NCBI GenBank assembly: GCA_004762125.1 | Contig: SIHQ01000011.1 | Location: 1-64,000 of the forward strand | Reading direction: 5' to 3' | DNA from: Oceanospirillales bacterium | Lineage (GTDB): Bacteria > Pseudomonadota > Gammaproteobacteria > Pseudomonadales > Endozoicomonadaceae | DNA length: 64,000 nt | Shown: piece after piece, positions 33,201-40,847 of the stretch | Numbering within the stretch: position 1 is the first letter of the stretch | How the letters are laid out: each line of letters opens with the position of its first letter | Program-made: the position numbers and the translations under genes | Notes under the pieces: model-generated | The model's database searches: none | Told to the model about the DNA's origin: nothing | Seen by the model: the letters and a program-made list of their open reading frames with translations, nothing else

Positions 33201-33279
33201 TCTGGCGTTTGCTACTGCGCTGACACTGCTCGTGGTGCCATTGTTCTACAGTATCTTCTTCAGAATTAAGGCGCCTTAA
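30241..33279 (+). CDS. RND efflux pump, inner-membrane subunit
   Basis: The 1012-residue protein is a full-length HAE-1-type proton-driven exporter. The first membrane helix is FSAWVIALLVLLGGYMSY, followed by a large periplasmic loop (YPGADPKMVAEEV). Membrane helices 2-6 include GMLVDNAIVVTDG, with the proton-relay Asp in helix 4. A second periplasmic loop and a second helix set (LLGVLSLVGMLVKNAIVLVD) follow. It starts at GTG 30241, directly after the adaptor gene, forming an adaptor-pump operon that ends at a strong terminator. Substrates (drugs, bile salts, solvents) cannot be read from sequence, and the outer-membrane channel must come from elsewhere. Confidence 0.95.
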   Translation: MNIAEYTIKKSFSAWVIALLVLLGGYMSYENLARFEDPEFVIRAAMIITQYPGADPKMVAEEVTDKLEEAFQTMQEVEKIASVSETGLSKVTISIKREYAPTKEDLSNIWDKLRRKIADVKIQLPPGALEPIVQDDFGDVYGQYYAVTGEGYSNKQIQNYVDMLMQEISKVDGVARTTKQAELSEAIFVEISRERATQLGVSVNMVLDVLNKQNTLSPAGSLEADKIRIPILPKLYTTSVKDINNLTVSVGDNQQLIRIKDLANVYRDYQAPARMFMYYNGQPAIGFGISNESGGNIVKMGAAVRARLIELESLRPIGMELHPVSLQAESVQESVVGFVNNLAAAVAIVFVVLLLFMGVRSGVIIGLVLLLIVAATLIIMFTDGIAMQRISLGALIIALGMLVDNAIVVTDGILVRLQKGENRLSAINTTVKATIWPLLGGTVVGILAFSAIGLSPSDMGEYAGSLFWVICYSMFMSWVFAVTLTPLLCYFFLQVKTLEKDAKPSAALRSYKSLLEWVLNHRLASVGIVIGMLFGGLIALGNVPSGFAPDSQRPQFVIDVYLPQGTDIKRTDKLAKDILTYVQKKEGVTDTTSLIGAGGLRFMLTYAPNSGDSGYAQLLVDVEDFTVIQGLVKDLQSELTALHPEAQFKVWKFMLGPGGGKKIEAAFIGQDPVVLRNLAEQAKKIMADQPYLIAVQDDWREQVPVLKPDYRMDLAQQLGLSQSELNQALNQNFTGRSIGAFREGNDLIPIIMRAPADERDRASQINDVMVSSQVTGSVVPISELINNVELVWQDAMIRRLDRSPTLIAQSDPASGILTSEAFDKVRPLIEEIQLPPGYKLEWKGEYDNLKKNNGAIANAIPWGFTAMILAVVFMFNAWRQPLVIWLTAPLAIIGVAIGLSLFNTPLEFMALLGVLSLVGMLVKNAIVLVDQADTEIREGMEPYHAIIAAALSRARPVILGAVTTILGVAPLLADPFFKSMTIAIMFGLAFATALTLLVVPLFYSIFFRIKAP

Positions 33280-33304
33280 TTCTCTTCTAGAAGAACTGAT
33301 ATAG

Positions 33305-33339
33305 AAAAGCCCTCGGTGTCCTCACCAAGGGCTTTTTTT
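33305..33339 (+). terminator. Intrinsic terminator after the RND operon
   Basis: AAAAGCCCTCGGTG pairs with CACCAAGGGCTTTT with one mismatch around TCCT, and the T-run continues to 33339. It may also serve the convergent creA-like gene. Confidence 0.88.
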
Positions 33340-33346
33340 ATTCCTG

Positions 33347-33829
33347 CTATTTCACCTTTGAACTATCACTCTCATTGTTCATATAAGCCTGAGTTCCCCA
33401 CAGAGGAACAGTCGACAAGCTGTGCTTGTAACTTCCCGACGTTTCTTTAGTGGAATACGACAAATACAACAGAGTTTGGTTTTCGGTATCAAAGATACGA
33501 CGAATCTTCATGTTCTTAAAAAAGATACTTTTAGACTTCTTGAAAACCACTTCACCTGATTCTGATCGATCAATACCTGCAAGCATTAACGGAGTAATTT
33601 CACCCGTCTGACGGCAGGATATAGATGAGTCGGAAGGATCAGAAAAACTCAAGTCCGCCTCAACACTAGCAACATGACAGGTCACACCCGGTACTTCCGG
33701 ATCAGTCAGTACGTTTAGTTTTATATCTTTGGTCGTAAACATTCCCAGTGAGACATTACCCACTTCATCACTTCCACAACCTGCTAACAACAGGGTTAAA
33801 CCAAGAATCGAAAAGAGTTTTTTGTACAT
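33347..33829 (-). CDS. creA: CreA-family lipoprotein
   Basis: CreA proteins are small periplasmic proteins of unknown function. This 160-residue version begins MYKKLFSILGLTLLLAGC, a lipoprotein signal peptide with the modified Cys at position 18. The E. coli protein instead has a cleaved signal. The family features are DPEVPGVTCHVAS, a second conserved Cys (SISCRQTGEI), GEVVFKKSKSIFFKNMKIRR and YLSYSTKETSGSYKHSLSTV. The longer frame from 33883 would bury the signal peptide, so ATG 33829 is used. It converges on the RND operon. Confidence 0.85.
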   Translation of the reverse strand: MYKKLFSILGLTLLLAGCGSDEVGNVSLGMFTTKDIKLNVLTDPEVPGVTCHVASVEADLSFSDPSDSSISCRQTGEITPLMLAGIDRSESGEVVFKKSKSIFFKNMKIRRIFDTENQTLLYLSYSTKETSGSYKHSLSTVPLWGTQAYMNNESDSSKVK

Positions 33830-34033
33830 TATTAGTCCAAATTTTAAGGCAGGCATATAAATCCACCTATCATTTTTCCACATACGGCAGGAACATAATC
33901 GATTAAATATTCGATTGTGTATGTCTACACACTGAGCGACACATTACAGGTATCTGTTTCCTGTGAAGCTTCCCAGAAAAAAGTAATGTTTCATACCCAC
34001 AGGTGGCTGGAAATTAAATTTACTTGTTCAGCG

Positions 34034-34061
34034 AAACCTCGCAACCAATGCAGCGAGGTTT
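34034..34061. repeat. 9-bp inverted repeat downstream of the nitroreductase gene
   Basis: AAACCTCGC (34034-34042) and GCGAGGTTT (34053-34061) are exact inverted copies. The hairpin follows the stop of the minus-strand nitroreductase gene (34079) and probably ends its transcript, though no T-run is present. Confidence 0.6.
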
Positions 34062-34078
34062 ACCGTTACGAGAGTATT

Positions 34079-34735
34079 TTACAAAACTTGCAGAACGTCC
34101 TGTATTGCTAAGCGGGACTTGGGCAGCGAAGCGTTATAATCAGAATCGCTATGATGGTATCCCATCGCAAGAGCTACGCTGCAATGATATCCACCAAGCT
34201 CTTCTTTAAAGATTTCACCAACTAACTCGCTATCGATACCCTCCATTGTGGTTGAGTCGATACCAAGGCGTGCCAATACGTGTAAAGTGTTGCCCAGCGC
34301 CAGATAAGTCTGGGATTGCGTCCAGGCAGATGTATCGCCATCCTCACCAGTATTGAGATCAACAAAAGCAAAAGCACCAAAGGCCTGTTCTCTGTTTTCT
34401 GCAGGAGTACGGCCTTCAATAATATCCTTATCAACGACTTTTGCGTAATCCTCACGGGTATATGCCGGGTTATGTGCAAACAAAATAATATGTGAAGCGG
34501 CTTTCATATGATGCTGATTGAACTGGAACATATTCGAAAAGCTTTCATGCATCCGTTGTTTTGCTTCATCACTTTCAAGAACAATAAACTTCCACGGCTG
34601 TGAGTTTATTGACGATGCAGAAAGACGCATTGCTTCATAGATGACATCAAGATCAGCCTTCGGAATACGCTTGGTTTCATCATAATGTTTAGCGGTGTAG
34701 CGGGCAGTTAGATCCGTGATAATTGGATGGGTCAT
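34079..34735 (-). CDS. NfsB-type oxygen-insensitive NAD(P)H nitroreductase
   Basis: This FMN enzyme reduces nitro groups and quinones in the cytoplasm. The 218 residues match E. coli NfsB in length and order. ARYTAKHYDETKRI has the FMN-phosphate residues, SASSINSQPWKFIVLES the substrate-site loop, and HHSDSDYNASLPKSRL the C-terminal FMN-binding Arg region. The frame is open much further upstream (34873), but ATG 34735 with AGGA seven bases before it begins the family match. It is a single gene between a symporter gene and creA. Confidence 0.9.
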   Translation of the reverse strand: MTHPIITDLTARYTAKHYDETKRIPKADLDVIYEAMRLSASSINSQPWKFIVLESDEAKQRMHESFSNMFQFNQHHMKAASHIILFAHNPAYTREDYAKVVDKDIIEGRTPAENREQAFGAFAFVDLNTGEDGDTSAWTQSQTYLALGNTLHVLARLGIDSTTMEGIDSELVGEIFKEELGGYHCSVALAMGYHHSDSDYNASLPKSRLAIQDVLQVL

Positions 34736-34910
34736 TTGATATCCTGCTCTGAATATGGTCGCCCCCTGATCGATGGGATGACCTTGTCTTGGACAGCATA
34801 GTAAATGACATGAAAATCGTGAAAAACTTCGTATTAATCGCGATAATCTAATGACTCTTCGATTAGACCTCATTCGGCTCAGCAGTTGCTGACAACTCGC
34901 TCTAATGGAT

Positions 34911-34947
34911 AAAAAAAATCCCCGCTCTCTTCACAAGAAACAGGGAT
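34911..34947 (-). terminator. Intrinsic terminator of the symporter gene
   Basis: On the minus strand ATCCCTG (34947-34941) pairs with CGGGGAT (34924-34918), with one G-T pair, and is followed by a run of eight T (34918-34911). Confidence 0.75.
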
Positions 34948-34972
34948 ATTTAGGAGTATGTTGAGTCAGTTA

Positions 34973-36259
34973 TTAGCTGTACTGAACTTCACCCTGTACT
35001 TTTTTTTCTGTTGTTTCTGTTACTTCATCAATTTGACTTTCTGTCTTGGCCACAATGGTACTTACTGCGGTGTCACCTACTACGTTAGTCACTGTGCAGG
35101 CTGCGTCCAGAATACGGTCGGTAGCAACAATGATACCGAGAGCTTCAATAGGAAGACCCAGAGTGTGCAACAGTACACCAGTGGTTACTACTGCGCCGCC
35201 AGGAATACCGCCAGTTGCGATAGCCAGCAAGAAGGCAGTGAAACCAAGAGTAAACAGAGCAGTGCCGGTTAGAACAACGTCATAGGCGTTGGCTACGAAG
35301 ATAGTAGCAACAACCATGTAGATAGCTGCACCGGACATGTTCATGGTTGCACCCAGAGGTACAGAGAAGCCTGCTACTTTCTGGGAAACACCTAACTTTT
35401 CGGTCAGGGTGCGGAACGTCACAGGGATAGTAGCGTTGGAACTGGCTGTAGAAACAGAGAACAGCATTTGCTCACGAGTTGCACGCAGGAACTGCATCGG
35501 TGTGATGTTTGTGGTCGCACCAATTACCAGCGGATAGAACACGAACAACCAGATAGCCATTACTGTCAGTGCTGTAAGAACGTATGTTAATACGCTAATG
35601 ATGCTACCACCATCAAGAGTGGCACCCAGTTTTGCGGTCAGGAAGAACACACCATAAGGAGCCAGGCTCATTACCATGGTGATCAACTTCATCATTACGC
35701 TGTTTGCCAGGGCAAAAGCATTGCTGACACTGTGAGTCTCGTGATTTTCCAGTTTCTTGATGGCTACACCAGTGATGATGGCCATAAACAGAATCTGTAG
35801 GATGTTGCCTTCAGCAAAAGCCTGAAACGGGTTGGTTGGAACAACACCAATAACCATATCCAGCAGGCTTGGCAGGTTTGTACGACTCAGGGTTAGGGTT
35901 TCATCAACCATGCCCAGATTAGCGCCAACACCCGGTTGAACAATCATGGCCACGCCAATAGCGGCGGAAATGGCGATGACCGTGTTAATCAGATACAAAC
36001 TGAAGGTTTTGAAGCCCAGTCGACCAAATTGGCCAATGTCTTCCAGACTGCATACTGCGTTTACAATAGAGATGAAGATCAGTGGTACAACCAGCAGCTT
36101 AATCATGCCGACAAAGATGCTACCACCGGCGTGGAACAAGCCACTTACTAGATAGTCCTGGAAAAAACCATCAGGGCTGGCAAAAATCTGAATGGCCCCA
36201 CCAAGAACAAGACCGATGGCCAAAGCCATCATAATACGTGTCGCTAAATTATTATTCAT
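34973..36259 (-). CDS. Dicarboxylate/amino acid:cation symporter
   Basis: The 428-residue inner-membrane transporter belongs to the DAACS (GltP/DctA/GltT) family, which moves glutamate, aspartate or C4-dicarboxylates with protons or sodium. Visible signatures are GSIFVGMIKLLVVPLIFISI, the serine-rich hairpin SVSTASSNATIPVT, NMSGAAIYM in helix 7 and the helix 8 stretch DRILDAACTVTNVVGD, all of which form the substrate and ion sites. ATG 36259 starts MNNNLATRI; six extra codons upstream are possible. The terminator just downstream suggests a single-gene unit. Substrate choice between glutamate and dicarboxylate is unresolved. Confidence 0.92.
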   Translation of the reverse strand: MNNNLATRIMMALAIGLVLGGAIQIFASPDGFFQDYLVSGLFHAGGSIFVGMIKLLVVPLIFISIVNAVCSLEDIGQFGRLGFKTFSLYLINTVIAISAAIGVAMIVQPGVGANLGMVDETLTLSRTNLPSLLDMVIGVVPTNPFQAFAEGNILQILFMAIITGVAIKKLENHETHSVSNAFALANSVMMKLITMVMSLAPYGVFFLTAKLGATLDGGSIISVLTYVLTALTVMAIWLFVFYPLVIGATTNITPMQFLRATREQMLFSVSTASSNATIPVTFRTLTEKLGVSQKVAGFSVPLGATMNMSGAAIYMVVATIFVANAYDVVLTGTALFTLGFTAFLLAIATGGIPGGAVVTTGVLLHTLGLPIEALGIIVATDRILDAACTVTNVVGDTAVSTIVAKTESQIDEVTETTEKKVQGEVQYS

Positions 36260-36650
36260 AGAACTCAAGTACTCCAAGCCAGGTTAATTACTGCATATGG
36301 CTTTCTTGTCATTATCGGATGAGGAATTTAATGGAACGTATATATAGAAACAAGCCTTCATAAAACAAACGATTTCAGTGTTATCAACCAACCAAGCAAG
36401 ATTATTCGACAACAATCTCTACAAACGAGGGTTGATGTTGCTAATTGTTATTATTTGCCAACCATATTTCAGGCAATAGTTATAAGTACAAATAACTAAT
36501 ATGCGCTGCATCCATTACATATATATATATATATTTGTTGTAAGAATGACAGATTTCAGAAGATATTAATGTGCCGCATTTTTATACTGCTTGCAAAAAC
36601 ACATGCGTATCTCCTGATTATAGTCGTCTAATACTCTCTCCAACGCTGTT
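36260..36650. promoter_or_regulatory. AT-rich gap upstream of the symporter gene
   Basis: This 391-bp stretch must contain the symporter promoter. The most obvious feature is (AT)8 at 36519-36534. Nothing else definite is seen. Confidence 0.4.
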
Positions 36651-36848
36651 TTATGTGTTTTTGGCGAATAGCGATTTCTTGTGCTCTCTCGCGTATTCTT
36701 GAAGATAATTCCAGAAACGAATCTGGCTGGGTAATTCCTCGGTCATCTTGTCGAGCTTTCTGCTGACAAACTCCGATGTGATCGGTGGTTTGCTATGGCC
36801 TTCTTTATCCAGTCGAATAATGTCCAGTTCCAGTGACTGCTCATTCAA
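36651..36848 (-). CDS. Possible 65-residue hypothetical protein
   Basis: MNEQSLELDIIRLDKEGHSK opens a short charged, soluble-looking protein without recognised family. Composition is protein-like (even mix of charged and hydrophobic residues, FWNYLQEYAREHK near the end), but the ATG has no ribosome-binding site. It is on the same strand as the 114-residue gene at 37003, with DnaA-box-like sequences between them. It may be real or the tail of a decayed gene. Confidence 0.4.
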   Translation of the reverse strand: MNEQSLELDIIRLDKEGHSKPPITSEFVSRKLDKMTEELPSQIRFWNYLQEYAREHKKSLFAKNT

Positions 36849-36944
36849 GCAGAAGAAAGGTAAACGGTTGATTACATAATACCATTGGATAACTCTATTT
36901 CGCTAACCACAGTTTATACCGTGATAATCACACCTAAATCACAG

Positions 36945-36996
36945 TTATCCAACAAGATATCCACAGATTCGTACACATTTACCCACCTGTGGATAG
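36945..36996. promoter_or_regulatory. DnaA-box-like cluster 1
   Basis: ATATCCACA (36957-36965) and, inverted, TGTGGATAG (36988-36996) each differ by one base from the DnaA box TTATCCACA. TTATCCAAC at 36945-36953 is a poorer match. TATCCACAG/CTGTGGATA also form a perfect 9-bp inverted repeat. Whether DnaA binds here is inference. Confidence 0.4.
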
Positions 36997-37002
36997 ACAC
37001 TT

Positions 37003-37347
37003 CTACCTACGCATCATCGCAGAAACCAATAGCATCATTTGCATTTCCATAGCGCAAATCTTCTGAAGATCCTGTTGAGTTTCTTCACTGAGTTCGGAGA
37101 GATGACTGACCTGCTCATTCTGATCATGCCATTTCTCATCCGCCATAGATTGAGGAAAACTTATTACCAGATTGTCCTGCAAGCCTTGCCGCTTTTCACA
37201 GAGAACATTCAACATAATCAATAAGATAGGAGGCGCCTGACCTGTCAGCGTTCGCAGCTCAATAAATGTCCAATAGAGATTAGCAATACGCTGGGTACTG
37301 TCTCTAAGACAGAGCAGGGAAAGATACGCTTCTTCCTGATGAGTCAT
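37003..37347 (-). CDS. Hypothetical protein, 114 residues
   Basis: MTHQEEAYLSLLCLRDSTQR begins a helical, soluble-looking protein with a Met-rich end (MEMQMMLLVSAMMRR). The ATG at 37347 has an excellent ribosome-binding site (GAGGAGA, 6 nt away), so it is very likely expressed. I do not recognise the family and see no catalytic motif, signal peptide or membrane segment. It lies between two groups of DnaA-box-like sequences. Confidence 0.65.
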   Translation of the reverse strand: MTHQEEAYLSLLCLRDSTQRIANLYWTFIELRTLTGQAPPILLIMLNVLCEKRQGLQDNLVISFPQSMADEKWHDQNEQVSHLSELSEETQQDLQKICAMEMQMMLLVSAMMRR

Positions 37348-37459
37348 TCAGTGTCTCCTCAATCCATAGAGAGCCACCTGTGCCTACATCTTTATAAAAC
37401 ACTACTGCGGATAGCTCGCAGGTTTTACTGCGTCTTTTTTTACTCTAACACGAGAGGGC

Positions 37460-37534
37460 TCATCCACAATGTGGAAAAAGTTATACACTTATTCACATTA
37501 TCACTGATCAACCTGTTGAATGAATTGTGGATAA
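37460..37534. promoter_or_regulatory. DnaA-box-like cluster 2
   Basis: TGTGGATAA at 37526-37534 is a perfect DnaA box on the minus strand, and TCATCCACA at 37460-37468 differs by one base. This gap also must hold the promoter of the 37003-37347 gene. Confidence 0.4.
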
Positions 37535-37537
37535 CTT

Positions 37538-37565
37538 AAAAAGACTGCATATTTACAGTCTTTTT
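37538..37565. terminator. Bidirectional terminator downstream of ybbP
   Basis: AAAAAGACTG (37538-37547) pairs perfectly with CAGTCTTTTT (37556-37565). With A- and T-runs on the two sides it can end the minus-strand ybbA-ybbP transcript. Confidence 0.85.
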
Positions 37566-37584
37566 CGACTTGGTTATTTTTTGA

Positions 37585-40077
37585 TCAAGTCTCCTTTAGA
37601 ACATTCCCTGGGGATTCTTTTAATACACGACGTACTCCCAGCCATCCGGAAAAACCAATCAACAAAGAGCTGCATATGGGCAAGGCAATCCACAACCAAA
37701 TAACGGGCTGCCAGGGTAATTCAAAGACCTGAATATTCAGCCACCAACTACAGAATTCAGTCACTATGGCTGCAATGATTCCAGACAGAGCACCGATCAA
37801 TACGAACTCACCTACCTGCATCGCCATTAACTGCCTGCGAGTCCCTCCAAGGGAGCGAATCAGGGCACCTTCACGCAGACGGCTGTCCAGTGTCGCTTCA
37901 ATGGCAGCAGCAAGTACCAACAAGCCAGCAACCAGTAGAGCGAATAACATTGCTTCAACCGCCAGAATAGACTGCGACAGCATTTTTTGAACCTGACTGA
38001 TCACGGCATCCAGATCCAGTAAGCTGACAGTAGGAAACTGTCTGACCAAATCATTCAAAACTGTCTGATCTTCACTTTCCAGATAGAAGCTGTTCAACCA
38101 GGTAGAGGGCAGGGATTCCAACGTCGCCTTTGATAACACCATGTAAAAGTTAGGCTGGAAAGATTCCCACTGAACATCGCGAATGCTGGTCACTGTTGCA
38201 AAAACAGGGGTTCCAGCAATGTTGAACGTGAGTTTGTCACCCAACTTTAATCCAAGGTGCTCAACCAGAGAGTTTTCAATGGATACTTCATTACTCTCCC
38301 CAGGCTGCCACCACTCACCCTCCTGAATAGTACTTTCTTCCGCTGGTGTGTCAGACCAAGTCATATTCAGTTCACGATTCAGGGAGTTATGTTTTCTGTT
38401 TTCTTTATCCACAGCCTCTTTGGCTGGCACGTCATTAATTTCCACCAGCCGACCACGAACCATTGGGTACAGGCCGGAAGTATCAATGTCATTACCTTCA
38501 AGAAAATTCCTGAAGTTATCCACTTCATGGGGCTGAATATTAATAGCAAAGTAATTGGGCGTATCTTCAGGTAGTTGCTGCTGCCAACGATCCAGTAGAT
38601 CCGTACGAATCAGAAGTACCAATGCCATTGCCATAAACGTCAGAGTAAAAGCAGTCAACTGGGCGGAGGTTTGTCCTTGCTCTTGCAGCAACCGATTCAG
38701 ACCGAGTCTCCAGGTCAGGGAAACCGGTTTATTCACAATGCGTTTCTGAACCCTGCCCAGTAGAAAACGAACTCCGGAAGAGACCAGCAGAAGAGCTACA
38801 GCCATTCCCAGAGTCAATCCAACAGTCATCATCAGTTGGCCTGTGTGGTACCAGAGCAACAGCATCATGGCCACAAAGGAGAAGCCATACACCAACCAGG
38901 TTCCAGCCGCTGCAGGCATAAGTTCTCTGCGCAGTACACGAAGCGGAGTAACATCCTTCAGTCTTAGTAAAGGTGCCAGACCAAAGCCAGCCAGAGTGAT
39001 AACTCCTGTCAATCCGCCCACCAGTAAGGGCATAAATCCGGCCTGAGGCAACCAGGATGGCAACACGCCGGTTAAGAGTTCTACGACACCCGCCTGCAAC
39101 AACCAACCTATGGCAACACCGGGAACAGCCACCAGCAAGGCTACCAGTATTAGTTCGCCGACAAAGATCTGCACGATCTGATTCTGTCGTGCCCCCATGC
39201 AACGCATGACGGCAATACCATCAAACCGTCGCTCAGCAAAACGGCGACTGGACATAGCTATAGCAATACCCGCCAGCAGCATAGCCGCCATACTTCCGAG
39301 ACCAAGGAACTGTTTCAGAAGGCTTACGGAATTACGAAGATCTTCTCGATTGGCTTCTGCCATACTCAGTTTTTCACTGGCAACCAGCACAGGCTTAATC
39401 TCAGCCTGAAACTGTTTAAGATCGCCAGGTTCTCCGGCCACCAGCTTCTTCCAGCTCACCCGACTGCCTGGCTGAATAATCCCGGTTTTTTCCAGATCCT
39501 GAATACTGAACATCAACCGGGGAGAAAGGCTATAAAAGTTACTGCCTCGATCCGTTTCCAGAGTAATTACTTTACTGATAGTAAACCGAGTTTCACCAAG
39601 CTGAAGACTGTCACCAATTTTCACATTCAAGAGAGAAAAGAGCCTGGGTTCCAGCCAGACTTCACCTGGCAATGGCGTCTCTCTGGTCAACCTGTCTTCA
39701 GTGAAGGGTTCATCAGATACACGAATATGGCCACGTAATGGGTAGTTATCGGTAACAGCCTTGGCAGAAATAAGCTGCATTTCGTCACCAGCCACCACTA
39801 CTGATGAGAACTCCAGAATGGTCGCCGTTTCAACATTCTGTTTACTGATGGCCTGTTGAACCTGCTCATTCAGTTTTCTCGGGCTGCTGATCACCAGGTC
39901 AGCGCCCATGACTTCAGCGACTTGTCGACCTAATGCCAACTGGAGCCGTTCACTGAAAATAGCGATCGCTGTACTGACACTCACTGCCAATAGCAGGGAC
40001 AACACCAGAAGCCTCAATTCACCCGATCGCCAGTCCCTGAGCATAAACCGCCATGACTGCTTTAGACTTCCGGTCAT
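37585..40077 (-). CDS. ybbP: YbbP-like ABC transporter permease (FtsX/MacB fold)
   Basis: The 830-residue inner-membrane protein pairs with YbbA. It has an N-terminal helix (LRLLVLSLLLAVSVSTAIAI) and a large periplasmic domain. A central group of helices contains an FtsX domain (GSMAAMLLAGIAIAMSSRRFAERRFDGI), a second such set follows, and the C-terminal group ends with GIIAAIVTEFCSWWLNIQVF and a final helix. E. coli YbbP has about 804 residues and the same layout. Its ATG overlaps the ybbA stop by four bases (ATGA), so the pair is translationally coupled. Proteins of this type are thought to do mechanical work on the envelope, possibly extracting lipids; the divergent tesA gene fits that. 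Confidence 0.92.
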   Translation of the reverse strand: MTGSLKQSWRFMLRDWRSGELRLLVLSLLLAVSVSTAIAIFSERLQLALGRQVAEVMGADLVISSPRKLNEQVQQAISKQNVETATILEFSSVVVAGDEMQLISAKAVTDNYPLRGHIRVSDEPFTEDRLTRETPLPGEVWLEPRLFSLLNVKIGDSLQLGETRFTISKVITLETDRGSNFYSLSPRLMFSIQDLEKTGIIQPGSRVSWKKLVAGEPGDLKQFQAEIKPVLVASEKLSMAEANREDLRNSVSLLKQFLGLGSMAAMLLAGIAIAMSSRRFAERRFDGIAVMRCMGARQNQIVQIFVGELILVALLVAVPGVAIGWLLQAGVVELLTGVLPSWLPQAGFMPLLVGGLTGVITLAGFGLAPLLRLKDVTPLRVLRRELMPAAAGTWLVYGFSFVAMMLLLWYHTGQLMMTVGLTLGMAVALLLVSSGVRFLLGRVQKRIVNKPVSLTWRLGLNRLLQEQGQTSAQLTAFTLTFMAMALVLLIRTDLLDRWQQQLPEDTPNYFAINIQPHEVDNFRNFLEGNDIDTSGLYPMVRGRLVEINDVPAKEAVDKENRKHNSLNRELNMTWSDTPAEESTIQEGEWWQPGESNEVSIENSLVEHLGLKLGDKLTFNIAGTPVFATVTSIRDVQWESFQPNFYMVLSKATLESLPSTWLNSFYLESEDQTVLNDLVRQFPTVSLLDLDAVISQVQKMLSQSILAVEAMLFALLVAGLLVLAAAIEATLDSRLREGALIRSLGGTRRQLMAMQVGEFVLIGALSGIIAAIVTEFCSWWLNIQVFELPWQPVIWLWIALPICSSLLIGFSGWLGVRRVLKESPGNVLKET

Positions 40078-40847
40078 TGACTTACCTCAGCACTATCTTT
40101 GGTATGAGCTTTGACTTCTTCAACCAGCTTGCCTGCTGTCAGTCGCAACGCGCGATCACACCGCTTTGCCAGTATTGGATCATGAGTGACTAATATCAGT
40201 GTCGTATTCTTTTCACGATTTACTTCAAACAAGAGATCGATAATTGTGTCGCCGGTTTTCTCATCAAGGTTTCCGGTAGGTTCATCTGCAAAGAGAATAT
40301 CCGGCTGTCCGGCGAAAGCTCTGGCTATAGCCACACGCTGCTGCTCGCCGCCTGAAAGTTGCTTCGGGTAGTGCGTTAAACGCTCAGCAAGACCCACTCG
40401 TCCCAATAATTCTGTTGAACGTTCTCTGGCGTTAACTACACCTGCCAACTCCAATGACAACATGACATTCTCAAGAGCCGTCAAATTTGGCAGAAGATGA
40501 AAAGATTGGAAAACAAAACCGGTGTGGTCAGCTCGAACTCTGGCTCTGCCGTCTTCATCAAGATGATCAATACGTTTACCTGACAGATGAACCTGACCTG
40601 CTGTTGGTAAATCCAGACCGGCAAGAATTCCAAGCAGTGTTGATTTACCGGAACCGGAAGTTCCAATAATAGCAACGGACTCACCTGACTTGATCTTGAG
40701 CGAAAGTCCCGACAATATGGTCAGCGAACCATCACGAGCTGATACTGTTTTTTCCAGGGAATCAGCCGAAACGGCAATGGAGGAATCTGTGCCTTTAGTC
40801 ATACCGTCTTTCGTCATACCGTCTTTCGTCATACCGTCTCTTATCAT
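40074..40847 (-). CDS. ybbA: YbbA-like ABC transporter ATPase
   Basis: The ATPase energises YbbP. Walker A is GTSGSGKSTLLG (about 62-69), the Q-loop is FVFQSFHL, the signature LSGGEQQRVAIARA, Walker B ILFADEPTGNLD and the H-loop LVTHD. The first 18 residues consist of a repeated GMTKD unit encoded by the 15-bp tandem repeat at 40798-40842, giving four in-frame ATGs (40847, 40832, 40817 and 40802). The first ATG shares bases with the tesA start on the other strand. A start within the repeat (last ATG at 40802) would leave space for divergent promoters and is quite possible. Confidence 0.9.
   Translation of the reverse strand: MIRDGMTKDGMTKDGMTKGTDSSIAVSADSLEKTVSARDGSLTILSGLSLKIKSGESVAIIGTSGSGKSTLLGILAGLDLPTAGQVHLSGKRIDHLDEDGRARVRADHTGFVFQSFHLLPNLTALENVMLSLELAGVVNARERSTELLGRVGLAERLTHYPKQLSGGEQQRVAIARAFAGQPDILFADEPTGNLDEKTGDTIIDLLFEVNREKNTTLILVTHDPILAKRCDRALRLTAGKLVEEVKAHTKDSAEVSQ
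40798..40842. repeat. 15-bp tandem repeat at the tesA/ybbA divergence
   Basis: GTCATACCGTCTTTC occurs at 40798-40812 and 40813-40827, and GTCATACCGTCTCTT at 40828-40842. On the minus strand every unit supplies an in-frame ATG for ybbA; on the plus strand it is the leader of tesA. Confidence 0.88.

Noticed and set aside
36519-36996. Chromosomal origin of replication
   Set aside because: DnaA-box-like sequences and an AT-run are present, but there are no neighbouring dnaA, dnaN, gidA or parAB genes and the boxes are few.
38729-39202. 157-codon minus-strand frame within ybbP
   Set aside because: Same strand but different frame inside the well-defined permease gene; Cys/Arg-rich translation typical of an off-frame reading.
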